DNA of 64,000 nt from assembly GCF_001573155.1 (NCBI RefSeq), contig NZ_JRWG01000001.1:372001-436000 (forward strand). The letters are read 5' to 3'. The translations under genes were made by a program, and so were the position numbers. Positions 1-8,428 of the stretch are shown here, piece by piece. Positions within the stretch are counted from its first letter, which is position 1. The number at the start of each line of letters is the position of its first letter. The DNA is from Aequorivita aquimaris (GTDB taxonomy: Bacteria; Bacteroidota; Bacteroidia; Flavobacteriales; Flavobacteriaceae). Below the pieces are notes generated by a model, which ran no database searches, was not told the DNA's origin, and was given only the letters and a program-made list of their open reading frames with translations.

Positions 1-99
1 ATCTGCCCCTCCTATACGGGAACCTATTCCATCCAGATTCCGATGGAAATGCTGATGCCCGTTTTGCGAAAGTATAAAAAGAATCCGTTGATTGGTTGA
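1..99 (+). CDS. C-terminal end of an unidentified protein (partial)
   Basis: Frame 1 is open from the first base to a TGA at 97-99 and encodes 32 residues ending in RKYKKNPLIG. The codon use looks normal. The fragment is too short for me to assign a family. It runs in the same direction as trxA, 62 bp upstream, and could be in the same transcript. The spacer is purine-rich and shows no hairpin. Confidence 0.5.
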   Translation: MCPSYTGTYSIQIPMEMLMPVLRKYKKNPLIG

Positions 100-161
100 T
101 TTATTAGAAAAGAGAAGAAAGAGGAAAGAGAAAAGAAATAAAATTTATAATAATTGTTCCA

Positions 162-464
162 ATGAAAAGCAATTTTAAAGACATCATAAATTCGGAAACG
201 CCCGTCCTTGTCGACTTTTTTGCCGATTGGTGCGGTCCTTGCAAAATGCTGGCGCCCATTCTGAAACAGGTGAAGGATGAATTAGGCGACGACGTAAAAA
301 TCGTAAAAATAGACGTTGACAAAAACCAGCCCCTGGCTGCCCAATTTCAGGTGCGTGGGGTGCCCACGATGATTCTTTTTAAAAACGGCAAGCAACTTTG
401 GCGACAGAGCGGCGTCCTGCAGAAAAACGAACTGGTTTCCATCATCAATCAACATAAAAATTGA
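162..464 (+). CDS. trxA: thioredoxin
   Basis: This is a 100-residue cytoplasmic thioredoxin, a general protein disulfide reductase. The active site WCGPCK lies at about residues 23-28. The downstream cis-proline loop is present as GVPTM. The length is near the usual 105 residues for the family, and there is no signal peptide or extra domain. Its TGA stop (462-464) shares its last A with the ATG of deoC, so the two genes are probably translationally coupled. I see no TAnnTTTG box just upstream, so it may be transcribed from further up. Assignment is secure; the physiological partner is unknown. Confidence 0.95.
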   Translation: MKSNFKDIINSETPVLVDFFADWCGPCKMLAPILKQVKDELGDDVKIVKIDVDKNQPLAAQFQVRGVPTMILFKNGKQLWRQSGVLQKNELVSIINQHKN

Positions 465-1135
465 TGGAACTGAGCCAATATATAGACCACACCCTACTAA
501 AAGCCACTGCTACGCCCGAAGACATTATAAACCTTTGCAATGAAGCAAAAGAACACAACTTTTATGCGGTTTGCGTAAACAGTTGTTACGTATCCTTAGC
601 TGCAGAAAAATTAAAAAATAGCGACGTAAAAGTAGCTTCGGTCGTGGGTTTTCCTTTGGGTGCAAGCAGCCTTCACGCCAAGGTTTGCGAGGTCGAACAA
701 ACTATAAAGGACGGTGCCGATGAAATTGATATGGTGCTGAACATCGGTTTTTTAAAAGCCGAAAGGTACGACGAGGTGCAGAATGAAATCGCCGGTGTAA
801 AAAAAGCCATTGGCGACCGAACCTTAAAGGTAATTCTGGAAACCTGCTATTTAACCGATGCCGAAATACGGACAGCCTGCCATATTTCAAAAAAGGCAGG
901 TGCCGATTTTGTAAAAACCTCCACAGGCTTCGGATCCGGCGGTGCCACGGAAGAGGCCGTGAAAATAATGGTTGCCGAAGTAGGCGATAGTTTAAAAGTA
1001 AAAGCCTCCGGCGGAATAAAAGATGCTGCCACCGCCAAGAAATATATAAAATTGGGCGTGAGCAGAATCGGCACTTCCTCGGGAATCGAGATTGTAACGG
1101 CCACCAAAAAAGACACAGATGAGCACACATATTGA
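464..1135 (+). CDS. deoC: deoxyribose-phosphate aldolase
   Basis: Cleaves 2-deoxyribose-5-phosphate into acetaldehyde and glyceraldehyde-3-phosphate in deoxynucleoside catabolism. With the start at 464 the protein has 223 residues. The Schiff-base lysine is K151 in DFVKTSTGF, the second catalytic lysine is K180 in VKASGGI, and the catalytic aspartate is D89 in EIDMV. A TTG at 461 would add one residue, but the ATG at 464 overlaps the trxA stop as TGATG and is the likelier start. The 3' end overlaps deoD by 17 bp. The pairing with deoD makes a short nucleoside-salvage operon. Confidence 0.95.
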   Translation: MELSQYIDHTLLKATATPEDIINLCNEAKEHNFYAVCVNSCYVSLAAEKLKNSDVKVASVVGFPLGASSLHAKVCEVEQTIKDGADEIDMVLNIGFLKAERYDEVQNEIAGVKKAIGDRTLKVILETCYLTDAEIRTACHISKKAGADFVKTSTGFGSGGATEEAVKIMVAEVGDSLKVKASGGIKDAATAKKYIKLGVSRIGTSSGIEIVTATKKDTDEHTY

Positions 1136-1820
1136 AGCCAAGCCCGGAGAAATTGCAGAATCCGTTCTGCTGCCCGGCGACCCGTTGCGCGCCAAATGGA
1201 TTGCGGAAACCTTTCTCGAAAACCCCAAATGTTACAATGACGTGCGCGGTATGTTGGGCTATACCGGAACTTTTAAGGGAAAACCTATTTCAGTACAGGG
1301 AACGGGCATGGGTATTCCTTCGGCTTTGATTTACTGTCACGAACTTATAAACGATTACGGCGTAAAAAACCTGATACGCGTTGGTTCGGCGGGAAGCTAT
1401 CAAAAAGATATCAATATTCGCGATATTGTGATTGCGATGGCGGCATCCTCCACTTCGGGCATCAACAACACCCGCTTTGTAAACTGCGACTACTCGCCCA
1501 CCGCCGATTTTGACCTGTTTATGAAAGCCGCGCTTTACGCACGGGAAAAAAACATTCCCATTAAGGCCGGAAACATACTTTCCAGCGACCAGTTTTATGA
1601 GGATGACTTCAACAATTATAAGAAATGGGCCGAGTTCGGCGTGCTTTGCGTAGAAATGGAAGCTGCCGGACTTTACACCATAGCGGCAAAATTCAATGTG
1701 AAGGCCTTGGCCATTTTGACCATATCAGATAGTCTGGTAACGGGGGAAAGCACCACAGCCGATGAACGCGAGGGCAGTTTTTCAAAAATGATTGAAATTG
1801 CCTTGAATACCGTTCTTTAA
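1119..1820 (+). CDS. deoD: purine-nucleoside phosphorylase, DeoD type
   Basis: Phosphorolyses purine (deoxy)nucleosides to the free base and (deoxy)ribose-1-phosphate. The 233 residues are close to the usual hexameric DeoD length of about 239. Visible hallmarks are the phosphate-binding LLPGDPLRA near residue 20, GMGIPS near 65, RVGSAGSY near 88, the nucleoside-binding VEMEAAGLY near 178, and the TISDSL serine-aspartate near 202. It starts inside deoC (17-bp overlap), so expression is coupled. The product, after mutase action, would feed deoC. The gene is followed 8 bp later by a clear terminator. Confidence 0.95.
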   Translation: MSTHIEAKPGEIAESVLLPGDPLRAKWIAETFLENPKCYNDVRGMLGYTGTFKGKPISVQGTGMGIPSALIYCHELINDYGVKNLIRVGSAGSYQKDINIRDIVIAMAASSTSGINNTRFVNCDYSPTADFDLFMKAALYAREKNIPIKAGNILSSDQFYEDDFNNYKKWAEFGVLCVEMEAAGLYTIAAKFNVKALAILTISDSLVTGESTTADEREGSFSKMIEIALNTVL

Positions 1821-1827
1821 AAAATAA

Positions 1828-1860
1828 AAAACAGGAACCCAAAATTAGAGTTCCTGTTTT
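1828..1860. terminator. bidirectional terminator between deoD and the universal stress gene
   Basis: A perfect 11-bp inverted repeat (AAAACAGGAAC / GTTCCTGTTTT) with an 11-nt loop lies between convergent genes. The A-run on one side and T-run on the other let it work in both directions. Confidence 0.85.
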
Positions 1861-1899
1861 AAATCGTTAATTGTTGTCGATAGCAATTAACTAAATTAA

Positions 1900-2736
1900 C
1901 TATACTTTAAAGGTCATTACCGGCAAGTCGGAATGGTTTACCACATCCTCACCTATGCTGCCTGAGAAGAAGTGCGCCAGCCCTTGGCGGCCCTGTGTGG
2001 GCAGGGCGATAATATCGGCATTGCTCACTTGGCTGTAGCCGAAAATTCCCGCTTCCACAGAATATTCGTTATACTGTACCACCTTGTTTAAAGTTTCCAG
2101 TGGGTTCTCTTCGCCCGCGCTCTTTAAAAAGTTGAGGATGCGTTTTTCTATTTCGCGGGTACTGCGGAAATCGCCCGCCAGGTTCACATAGAGCATTTGC
2201 ATTTCAATTCCCAAATCTTCAAACATTTTTTGGGCGCGCTGGTAGGGACCAATTGAGTTTTCCAAAAAGTCGCAGGCAAAAACCCCAACTTCCGGGTTGA
2301 AATATTCATGACGGTGCTTTATCACCAAAACGGGGATTTCGGAAGTGCGGACTACTTTTTCGGTATTGCTTCCCACAAAAACCTCCTTAAGACCAGAACT
2401 GCCGTGCGAGCCCATGATAATTAAATCTGCTCCAAACTCGCGGGCCACATCGTTCAATTCACTAAAAATTTTATAATTGTGGACGGCATCGGTTACGGTT
2501 ACGTCTTTTAAATAATCTTTATCGAGAAATTCGGCAAAACGCTTTTCTGCCAATTTCATGTAAAACATCGCCTCAAAAGCTTCCTTGCTTTCATCGCGTG
2601 TTAAGACTGCGTCGCTAAGACCCATCATATGAACCGCAACAATTTCAGCATTTTGTTTTTTCGCAATATTTGCTGCAACTTCCAATGCATAGTCTGAATG
2701 TTCGGAAAAATCTACGGGAACTAATATTTTTTTCAT
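1900..2736 (-). CDS. universal stress protein, tandem UspA domains
   Basis: A 278-residue cytoplasmic protein with two UspA domains, the usual Bacteroidota form. The N-terminus has KKILVPVDFSEHS. Domain 1 (about 1-140) carries the nucleotide-binding G-2x-G-9x-GS pattern as GSHG...GS. Domain 2 (about 150-278) has PTQG...GS, with the first glycine replaced by proline, so it may bind nucleotide poorly. The gene lies 12 bp downstream of the HPF gene and probably shares its promoter at 3074. Joint expression with a ribosome-hibernation factor fits a role in starvation or low-energy stress. The exact function of such proteins is generally unknown. Confidence 0.9.
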   Translation of the reverse strand: MKKILVPVDFSEHSDYALEVAANIAKKQNAEIVAVHMMGLSDAVLTRDESKEAFEAMFYMKLAEKRFAEFLDKDYLKDVTVTDAVHNYKIFSELNDVAREFGADLIIMGSHGSSGLKEVFVGSNTEKVVRTSEIPVLVIKHRHEYFNPEVGVFACDFLENSIGPYQRAQKMFEDLGIEMQMLYVNLAGDFRSTREIEKRILNFLKSAGEENPLETLNKVVQYNEYSVEAGIFGYSQVSNADIIALPTQGRQGLAHFFSGSIGEDVVNHSDLPVMTFKV

Positions 2737-2748
2737 GTTTTTGATCTT

Positions 2749-3048
2749 TTAGTGGGTTGAGAATTTAGCCTTGCGTTTTTTAAGCTGTTTTTCAAGGTCC
2801 GAAATTGTTTCTTTTGCGGCTGCCTCAAACGTAGCCTCTTTTGATGTTGCAAAAATTTTCGGTCCCGGAAGGCTCAATTCCATTTCGCAAATATTGCCTT
2901 TGCCGTAAACGTTGTTTTCCAACTTAAAGCTTACGTCGGCCCTAATTAGCCAATCATACTTTTCAGCAAGTTTTTGAAGTTTTTTTTCAACATAATCGTT
3001 CATTGCCTCGCTGGTGGGCATTTTCACATACTGAATGTTTATAGTCAT
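2749..3048 (-). CDS. hpf: ribosome hibernation promoting factor, short HPF/RaiA family
   Basis: A 99-residue member of the HPF/RaiA (sigma-54 modulation) family, which binds the 30S subunit and silences idle ribosomes. Visible family features are the N-terminal beta strand MTINIQYVKMPTSEAM, the helix DYVEKKLQKL, and a basic C-terminal helix LEKQLKKRKAKF. It lacks the C-terminal dimerisation domain of long HPF. It is first in a two-gene unit with the universal stress protein. Its promoter shows a TATATTTG -7 box and a palindromic operator upstream, so it is probably activated by a Crp/Fnr-type regulator. Confidence 0.9.
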   Translation of the reverse strand: MTINIQYVKMPTSEAMNDYVEKKLQKLAEKYDWLIRADVSFKLENNVYGKGNICEMELSLPGPKIFATSKEATFEAAAKETISDLEKQLKKRKAKFSTH

Positions 3049-3073
3049 GATACTCTGATTTTTTTATTCATCT

Positions 3074-3081
3074 CAAATATA
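3074..3081 (-). promoter_or_regulatory. -7 box of the HPF/USP unit
   Basis: On the minus strand this reads TATATTTG, an exact match to the Bacteroidota -7 consensus TAnnTTTG, 25 bp upstream of the HPF start codon. Confidence 0.7.
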
Positions 3082-3103
3082 TCCAGAATTTGCGGGTTTT
3101 AAA

Positions 3104-3117
3104 ATGACCAAAGTCAT
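3104..3117. promoter_or_regulatory. Crp/Fnr-like operator upstream of HPF
   Basis: A perfect palindrome ATGAC-CAAA-GTCAT with a 4-bp spacer. Exactly 22 bp separate it from the -7 box at 3074-3081, which puts its centre near -42, the usual class II activator position. The same geometry occurs at 9783 and 10460. Confidence 0.65.
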
Positions 3118-3134
3118 ATTGTACCTGTATTCAC

Positions 3135-3170
3135 AAAAAAACCCGCTTACAATTTTCTGCAGCGGGATTT
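3135..3170 (-). terminator. terminator of the efflux operon
   Basis: On the minus strand an inverted repeat (AAATCCCGCT / AGCGGGTTT) is followed by a run of T. It lies 27 bp after the DUF2892-type gene. Confidence 0.8.
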
Positions 3171-3196
3171 GGATTTATTGAATTTAAAGCGAAACT

Positions 3197-3403
3197 TTAA
3201 GCGCAGCAGCTATCCCCTTCGTCCTTCACGCCAAGTTTTTTAAGGATTTTTTCCATCAAACACCATTTTGTAAATGACGATTGCAAGAGGTTGACGCCCA
3301 CAAAACCTGTAAACCACAACCAGTTTATGTTTACATATACAGCCAACAAAAGGCTGATTAAAATGAAAGTTCCGGCAATTGCCCTGATATACCTGTTTAT
3401 CAT
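3197..3403 (-). CDS. small inner-membrane protein, DUF2892/YgaP-type
   Basis: A 68-residue protein with two hydrophobic segments (about 8-22 and 26-42) and a cytoplasmic tail ending in GDSCCA. The pattern of an N-terminal arginine pair, two membrane spans and a C-terminal ILKKLGVK matches the DUF2892 membrane domain found alone or fused to rhodanese in YgaP. The terminal cysteine pair might bind metal or thiols; that is inference. It is the last gene of the efflux operon, just before its terminator. Confidence 0.75.
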   Translation of the reverse strand: MINRYIRAIAGTFILISLLLAVYVNINWLWFTGFVGVNLLQSSFTKWCLMEKILKKLGVKDEGDSCCA

Positions 3404-3466
3404 ACTATTGAATTTTAGTGATTAGTGAATCGGGATTCGTAAAAGAAAAAGCCTGAACCCCTAACT

Positions 3467-3505
3467 CATAATTGTTAATTGCTAATTGTAAATTGCTAAT
3501 TGATT
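3467..3505. repeat. heptanucleotide tract (AATTGnT type)
   Basis: About five degenerate copies of a 7-base unit of the form AATTGTT / AATTGCT / AATTGTA, just downstream of the PII-like gene and touching its stop codon. Confidence 0.75.
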
Positions 3506-3809
3506 AAATACTCCGTTCTATGGGTACTACCACCGCATGGATCGGGTTGTTGGTTTCAAGATTTTTATTGAATTCTTTTACCAAACTGAAAAAAGAATCA
3601 ATCTTTTCATCTTCAGTGAAGGAGAAAAACATACTGCTGTCCGCGCCTCCTTTTTCCGATGGAAACCAACTGGAATTCATCATAAAGGAAGACGCATTTT
3701 TATAGCCCTCAATATCGGAACCGCTATAGCTCTCAATATTCGCTTGTTTAAAAAGTCGCAGCACGTCTTTCTGAAATTCGTCCACAACGGTTACTATTAG
3801 TAGTTTCAT
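3504..3809 (-). CDS. small PII-like protein linked to the RND efflux operon
   Basis: A 101-residue soluble protein beginning MKLLIVTVVDEFQKDVLRLF and ending HAVVVPIERSI. The alternating strand-helix pattern with hydrophobic strands at both ends suggests a PII/CutA-like ferredoxin fold. Small proteins of this kind (for example DUF3240) are often encoded beside heavy-metal RND pumps. It lies 168 bp downstream of the pump gene, in the same direction, with a low-complexity spacer between. A role as sensor or modulator of the pump is inference. I cannot place it in a named family with certainty. Confidence 0.55.
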   Translation of the reverse strand: MKLLIVTVVDEFQKDVLRLFKQANIESYSGSDIEGYKNASSFMMNSSWFPSEKGGADSSMFFSFTEDEKIDSFFSLVKEFNKNLETNNPIHAVVVPIERSI

Positions 3810-3826
3810 TGGGTTATTTTCTATTT

Positions 3827-3872
3827 TTTATTGTTATTGTTTATTGTTATTGTTTATTGTTATTATTTATTC
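3827..3872. repeat. 13-bp tandem repeat
   Basis: Three near-perfect copies of TTATTGTTATTGT between the PII-like gene and the RND gene. Confidence 0.8.
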
Positions 3873-3891
3873 AAAGTCATACAAACCTGAC

Positions 3892-3992
3892 TGTCTTACG
3901 TCTTACGTCCTACGTCTTATGTCTTAAGTCTTTTTTCTTTATTTCTTATTTAAATCTCAAATCTCACCTCTCAAATCTCACCTCTCCCGTCT
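3892..3992. repeat. two heptanucleotide tracts at the 3' end of the RND gene
   Basis: First a GTCTTAC-type 7-base repeat (3892-3930), then an ATCTCAA/CTCTCAC-type 7-base repeat (3953-3992). The second tract runs into the last codons of the RND gene. Confidence 0.75.
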
Positions 3993-6900
3993 ATTTTCAA
4001 TCATATAATAAACCAACGGCACTACAAGCAAAGTCAGTACTGTAGAAACAATAGTTCCGCCCATCAGCGAAATGGCAAGTCCTTGGAAAATTGGGTCAAA
4101 AAGAATTACAAAAGCGCCAATTACCACCGTTCCCGCAGTCAATAAAATTGGGGTTGTCCGTACGGCGCCCGCTTCTATTACGGCTTGTTTTAACGGAATT
4201 CCCTCTGCGGTTCGCAGGTTAACGAAGTCTATCAGCAGCACCGAGTTCCGCACCATAATTCCCGCCAGTGCAATCATCCCGATAAAGGAGGTGGCCGTAA
4301 AGAACGCGCCCATAATCCAGTGGCCTAGCACGATTCCTATCAACGAAAGTGGAATGGCAACCATCATAACAACAGGTGCCTTAAAGTTTTGGAACCAACC
4401 TACAATCAATATGTAAATGATGATGATTACACCCAAAAAGGCAATCCCCAAATCGCGGAATACTTCCAGTGTAATCTGCCATTCCCCATCCCACTTTACG
4501 GTGAAATCGTCTTCATGTTCGGGTTGCTGTAAATACAGTTCGTTCATTTTGTAACCCGTGGGCAACTCAATTTCATTAAGCTTGTCCGTCATTCCCAATA
4601 TGGCGTAAACAGGACTCTCGAGTTCTCCCGCCATATCCGCCAACACATAAACCACCCGTTTTTGGTTTTTGCGATAAATACTCTTGGCGCGTGTGCTTTC
4701 TTGAACAGAAACCAAATCGCCCACAGAAAGCATATTGCCCTGTTTGGAAGCAATCTTCAACTGCGAAATATCCTGGATGGTGGATTTTTCCTTTTCATCC
4801 AAAGCAAGCAATATTCCCACCTGATTGGTGGCGTTTTCATCGTACAGATGGGTTACTGGCCTATCCGAAAGCGCCATATTCATCGTATGGACAATCTGCT
4901 GTGGTGCCACGCCGTAGCGCATGGCTTTTTCCTTGTCAATGATAAATTCGTACTCCATTTGGTCGGCTTCTACCATCCAGTCCACATCAACCACATCCTG
5001 GGTTTCGTTCAAGATGTTTTCTACCTTTTTGGCCACGGCAATCTGCTGGTCGTAGTCAGGACCATAAATTTCTGCTACGATAGTTGATAGCACGGGTGGT
5101 CCGGGCGGTACTTCCACGATCTTCACATTGGCGCCAAACTTCTTTCCAATTTTCTGAATACCGGGTCGCAGTTGTTTGGCAATGTCGTGGCTTTGGTCGC
5201 TGCGGTCTTCCTTGCCTACCAAATTCACTTGGATATCGGCCATATTGCTACCCCCACGAAGGTCGTAATGGCGGACCAAACCGTTAAAGGTTATCGGAGC
5301 CGAAGTGCCCACGTAGTTTTGATAATTTACAACCAAGGGCTGTGTGGAAAGGTATTGTCCAATTTCGCGGGCAACCACTGCTGTTCTTTCCAAAGTAGTT
5401 CCCTCCGGCATATCGATCACTACCTGCATTTCGTTTTTATTGTCGAAAGGCAGCATTTTTACGGCAACCGATTTGGTAAAGAACATTGCCACAGACCCCA
5501 ACAGCAACAGCACGGTAACTCCCAAAAACAGCCAGCGCGTCTTTTTGTTTTCAATCAAAGGGGTTTCAAGTTTTGAATAGATGCGGTAGATAAGCGTGCT
5601 TTCCAAAGGTTTTTCTTCTTTTGGCGCTTTTCCTTTCCCACCACGGCGGGCAGGCTTTTCTTTTTCTCTTAGGAAAATGTAGCCCAAATAAGGTGTTATC
5701 GTTAAAGCCACAAACAACGAAAGTATCATTGCAATGGAAGCCCCAATTGGCATTGGCGACATATACGGCCCCATCAACCCAGAAACGAAAGCCATAGGCA
5801 AGACGGAAGCGATTACGGTAAAGGTTGCCAAAATGGTCGGGTTTCCTACCTCATTTATCGCATAAATAGCGGCCTGCTTAAACGGCAAGCGTTTCATCTT
5901 AAAATGCCGGTGCATGTTTTCGGCTATGATGATGGAGTCGTCCACCACGATTCCCGTTACAAACACCAAAGCGAAAAGTGTGATCCGGTTCAGCGTATAA
6001 TCAAGCAAATAATAACTCAAAAGTGTCAAGGCAAACGTAATTGGTACTGAAAGAAATACTACCAAACCACCGCGCCAGCCCATTGCGAGCATTACAATCA
6101 AGGTAACGGCAAGGATTGCGCCTATCAGGTGCATCAACAATTCCGAAACTTTTTGGGAAGCGGTTTCCCCGTAATTTCTCGTAATTTCTACGTGAACGTC
6201 GTCGGGGATTAGGTTGCTTCGCAGATGGTCAACCTTGTCGATAATCACATCGGCAATTTTCATTGCATCGGCACCTTTCCGCTTTGCTACCGAAATGGTT
6301 ATGGCGGGATATTCGGAAGGATACTTTGAAGCATTTTCACCAGCGCCTCCAAACCCAAACGAAACATATTGTCTTGGGATTTCGGGGCCATCAAAAATAG
6401 CCGCGACTTGTTTTAGATAAATGGGTTGGTTCTGCTGTACGCCCACTACCAAGTTTTCAACATCGGTTGCGGATTTTAGGAAATTTCCCGTTGTAACCAA
6501 AAACTCCGTATCGTTCTTATCAAAACTGCCCGAGCCCAGTTGCTGGTTGTTTGCCTTTATCATTTCGGCAACGCCCAAAAAGTCGAGACCGCTGGCAGCC
6601 AGTTTGTCCTTATCCAACACTACGCGCAACTGCCTGTTTCTACCGCCAATTTTATCGGTCAGGGAAACTTCATTTACCTTTTCAATTTCTTGGGTAAGTT
6701 CATCGGCAAGCTGCTTAAGCTGGAAATCGTCGTAATTCTCGCTCCACAGCGTTATCCCGAGCATCGGCACATCATCTATGGCACGCGGTTTTACAAGCGG
6801 CATGGTAACGCCTGGAGGCATTAGGTCCATATGCTTGTTCATTTCGTTGTAAAGTTTTACGAAGGAGCGCTCAATATCCTCGCCCACATAAAACTGTACA

Positions 6901-7190
6901 ATTACCATCGCCCCTTCCTTGGAAGAAGTGGAATACACATACTCCACCCCGGGAATGTTGGACACCAATTTCTCCAAAGGTTTTACCACCCTCGATTCCA
7001 CTTCGGTCGGGGAGGCGCCGGGGTAGCCCACGAAGATGTCGGCCATGGCCACATCAATCTGCGGTTCTTCCTCGCGCGGTATCAAAAACGAACTGTAAAC
7101 GCCAATGACCATAAACACAATCATCAACAGTACCGTAAGCTTTGAGCCTATAAATAACTTGGCAATTTTGCCTGCTAATCCGTCCTTCAT
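3978..7190 (-). CDS. RND efflux transporter permease (AcrB/HAE family)
   Basis: A 1070-residue inner-membrane proton antiporter, the pump of a tripartite efflux system. One transmembrane helix is near the N-terminus (LTVLLMIVFMVIGVYSSFL), followed by a periplasmic porter domain, a helix bundle around 340-520, a second porter loop and a C-terminal helix bundle around 880-1060. The proton-relay pair is visible as GIVVDDS in helix 4. The N-terminal REEEPQIDVAMADI resembles the multidrug/hydrophobic branch more than the CusA metal branch, so substrate is unknown. A charged glycine/lysine-rich insert near 515-535 is cytoplasmic. It starts 2 bp after the adaptor stop. Confidence 0.93.
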   Translation of the reverse strand: MKDGLAGKIAKLFIGSKLTVLLMIVFMVIGVYSSFLIPREEEPQIDVAMADIFVGYPGASPTEVESRVVKPLEKLVSNIPGVEYVYSTSSKEGAMVIVQFYVGEDIERSFVKLYNEMNKHMDLMPPGVTMPLVKPRAIDDVPMLGITLWSENYDDFQLKQLADELTQEIEKVNEVSLTDKIGGRNRQLRVVLDKDKLAASGLDFLGVAEMIKANNQQLGSGSFDKNDTEFLVTTGNFLKSATDVENLVVGVQQNQPIYLKQVAAIFDGPEIPRQYVSFGFGGAGENASKYPSEYPAITISVAKRKGADAMKIADVIIDKVDHLRSNLIPDDVHVEITRNYGETASQKVSELLMHLIGAILAVTLIVMLAMGWRGGLVVFLSVPITFALTLLSYYLLDYTLNRITLFALVFVTGIVVDDSIIIAENMHRHFKMKRLPFKQAAIYAINEVGNPTILATFTVIASVLPMAFVSGLMGPYMSPMPIGASIAMILSLFVALTITPYLGYIFLREKEKPARRGGKGKAPKEEKPLESTLIYRIYSKLETPLIENKKTRWLFLGVTVLLLLGSVAMFFTKSVAVKMLPFDNKNEMQVVIDMPEGTTLERTAVVAREIGQYLSTQPLVVNYQNYVGTSAPITFNGLVRHYDLRGGSNMADIQVNLVGKEDRSDQSHDIAKQLRPGIQKIGKKFGANVKIVEVPPGPPVLSTIVAEIYGPDYDQQIAVAKKVENILNETQDVVDVDWMVEADQMEYEFIIDKEKAMRYGVAPQQIVHTMNMALSDRPVTHLYDENATNQVGILLALDEKEKSTIQDISQLKIASKQGNMLSVGDLVSVQESTRAKSIYRKNQKRVVYVLADMAGELESPVYAILGMTDKLNEIELPTGYKMNELYLQQPEHEDDFTVKWDGEWQITLEVFRDLGIAFLGVIIIIYILIVGWFQNFKAPVVMMVAIPLSLIGIVLGHWIMGAFFTATSFIGMIALAGIMVRNSVLLIDFVNLRTAEGIPLKQAVIEAGAVRTTPILLTAGTVVIGAFVILFDPIFQGLAISLMGGTIVSTVLTLLVVPLVYYMIENRRER

Positions 7191-7192
7191 CG

Positions 7193-8272
7193 TTATTGTT
7201 TAATGGTTACTTTCGCTCCGTTAAAAAGTTTTCCTTCGGAAGAAATAATATAGTTTTCATCAGCGGCAAGGCCCGAAAGCACTTCCACATTATCGCCAAA
7301 CGTGCGACCAAGGCGCAACCAGCGCAGTAAGGCGGTATTGCTTTGGCTCACCGTGTAAATGCCCGTCAATTGTCCGCGTTTTACCAAGGCCTCCTTTGGC
7401 ACCATAACCGTGGTAACATCTGTTTTCTTTTCTATGGGAAACTGAACCGTAGCGTACATACCTGAAAGAATATCGGCATCGGTTTTGTCCAATACCACTT
7501 TCACCAAGTACTGCCCGCCCGTGTTTTTAGCGGAAGTGCTGACCTCGGTAACCGTTCCTGGTAATGTTTTATCTGAAGATTTTACAATTACTTGCACTTC
7601 CGTTCCAGATTTTATTTTTGAAATCTCACTCTCTGGCACCGAAGCCGTTACTTCAAAATTCCCTGGTCCTTCCACTGAAATCAATGGCACCCCGGGATTT
7701 GCCATATCGCCTGCCTCAATGAATTTATTGGTAACCACGCCGCTAAAAGGAGCGCGAAGGTTTACATAGGCAAACTGCGATTGCACTTCGTTCTTCATCT
7801 GTTTTGCGCCTTCCAATCTGGCCTTTGCCATTTCGTATCGGGCGCGTTGGTCGTCGAGTTCCTTTTGGCTTGCGCTGTTTTCAGCAAATAGGTTTTGGAA
7901 ACGTTGGTAATCCTTTTGGGCATTGTTAAAAGCAGCTTGCGCTTCGGTAATCCCGGCACTGGTCTGTGCTTGTTTTGCAGAAAGGTCTGAATTGTTGATG
8001 CTGACCAACAATTGTCCTTTTGCCACCTTGTCGCCCACATTTACGTGCACATTATCCACAAAGCCCATCATCCGGGTGCTGAGGGTAGCGCTATTGGCGG
8101 CCTCAATCTTGCCGCTGGCGGTTAAAAACGGCGAATTATTTTCCGCAGCTACCGAACTTACAGTTACCGACACTGCAGGAGTATTATCTATATTTTTTTC
8201 TTCGGAAGCATTGCCGCAACTGGCTAGGCTTAAAACTCCGAGGAAAAACAAACTTGTGTATAGTGACTTCAT
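7193..8272 (-). CDS. periplasmic adaptor (HlyD/MFP) lipoprotein of the RND system
   Basis: A 359-residue adaptor that bridges the RND pump and the TolC-type channel. The N-terminus has a lipoprotein signal ending LSLASC-G, with lipidation expected at the cysteine. A barrel-sandwich lipoyl-type domain follows (VDNVHVNVGDKVAKGQLLVS), then a coiled hairpin around 100-160 rich in Q/A/E, then the second lipoyl half (VNLRAPFSGVVTNKFIEAGD) and beta-barrel domains. The length is typical. It sits between the channel gene (157-bp gap holding a GC hairpin repeat) and the pump gene (2-bp gap). Confidence 0.92.
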   Translation of the reverse strand: MKSLYTSLFFLGVLSLASCGNASEEKNIDNTPAVSVTVSSVAAENNSPFLTASGKIEAANSATLSTRMMGFVDNVHVNVGDKVAKGQLLVSINNSDLSAKQAQTSAGITEAQAAFNNAQKDYQRFQNLFAENSASQKELDDQRARYEMAKARLEGAKQMKNEVQSQFAYVNLRAPFSGVVTNKFIEAGDMANPGVPLISVEGPGNFEVTASVPESEISKIKSGTEVQVIVKSSDKTLPGTVTEVSTSAKNTGGQYLVKVVLDKTDADILSGMYATVQFPIEKKTDVTTVMVPKEALVKRGQLTGIYTVSQSNTALLRWLRLGRTFGDNVEVLSGLAADENYIISSEGKLFNGAKVTIKQ

Positions 8273-8340
8273 ATAAATATTTTTTAAATCTTTTTTGATA
8301 CTGTATTTAATTTTGATTTTTGGGTTTCGATTTCGTCTGT

Positions 8341-8362
8341 CCCCCTAGCCCCCAAAGGGGGA
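8341..8362. repeat. GC-rich hairpin repeat (CCCCCTAGCCCCC-aaa-GGGGG family)
   Basis: A short hairpin CCCCC-aaa-GGGGG preceded by CCCCCTAG, inside the spacer between two efflux genes. Relatives occur at 54471-54606 and 54651-54678. Confidence 0.7.
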
Positions 8363-8428
8363 ATTTTATTCGGGTACATATGTAAATTATTTTTAATTTC
8401 CTTCCGATTGCTATCGGGATCAATTTCA

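Noticed and set aside
702-1130. 142-codon minus-strand frame opposite deoC
   Set aside because: Arginine-rich antisense shadow of a clear deoC; same for similar frames opposite the RND, LigD and SusC genes.
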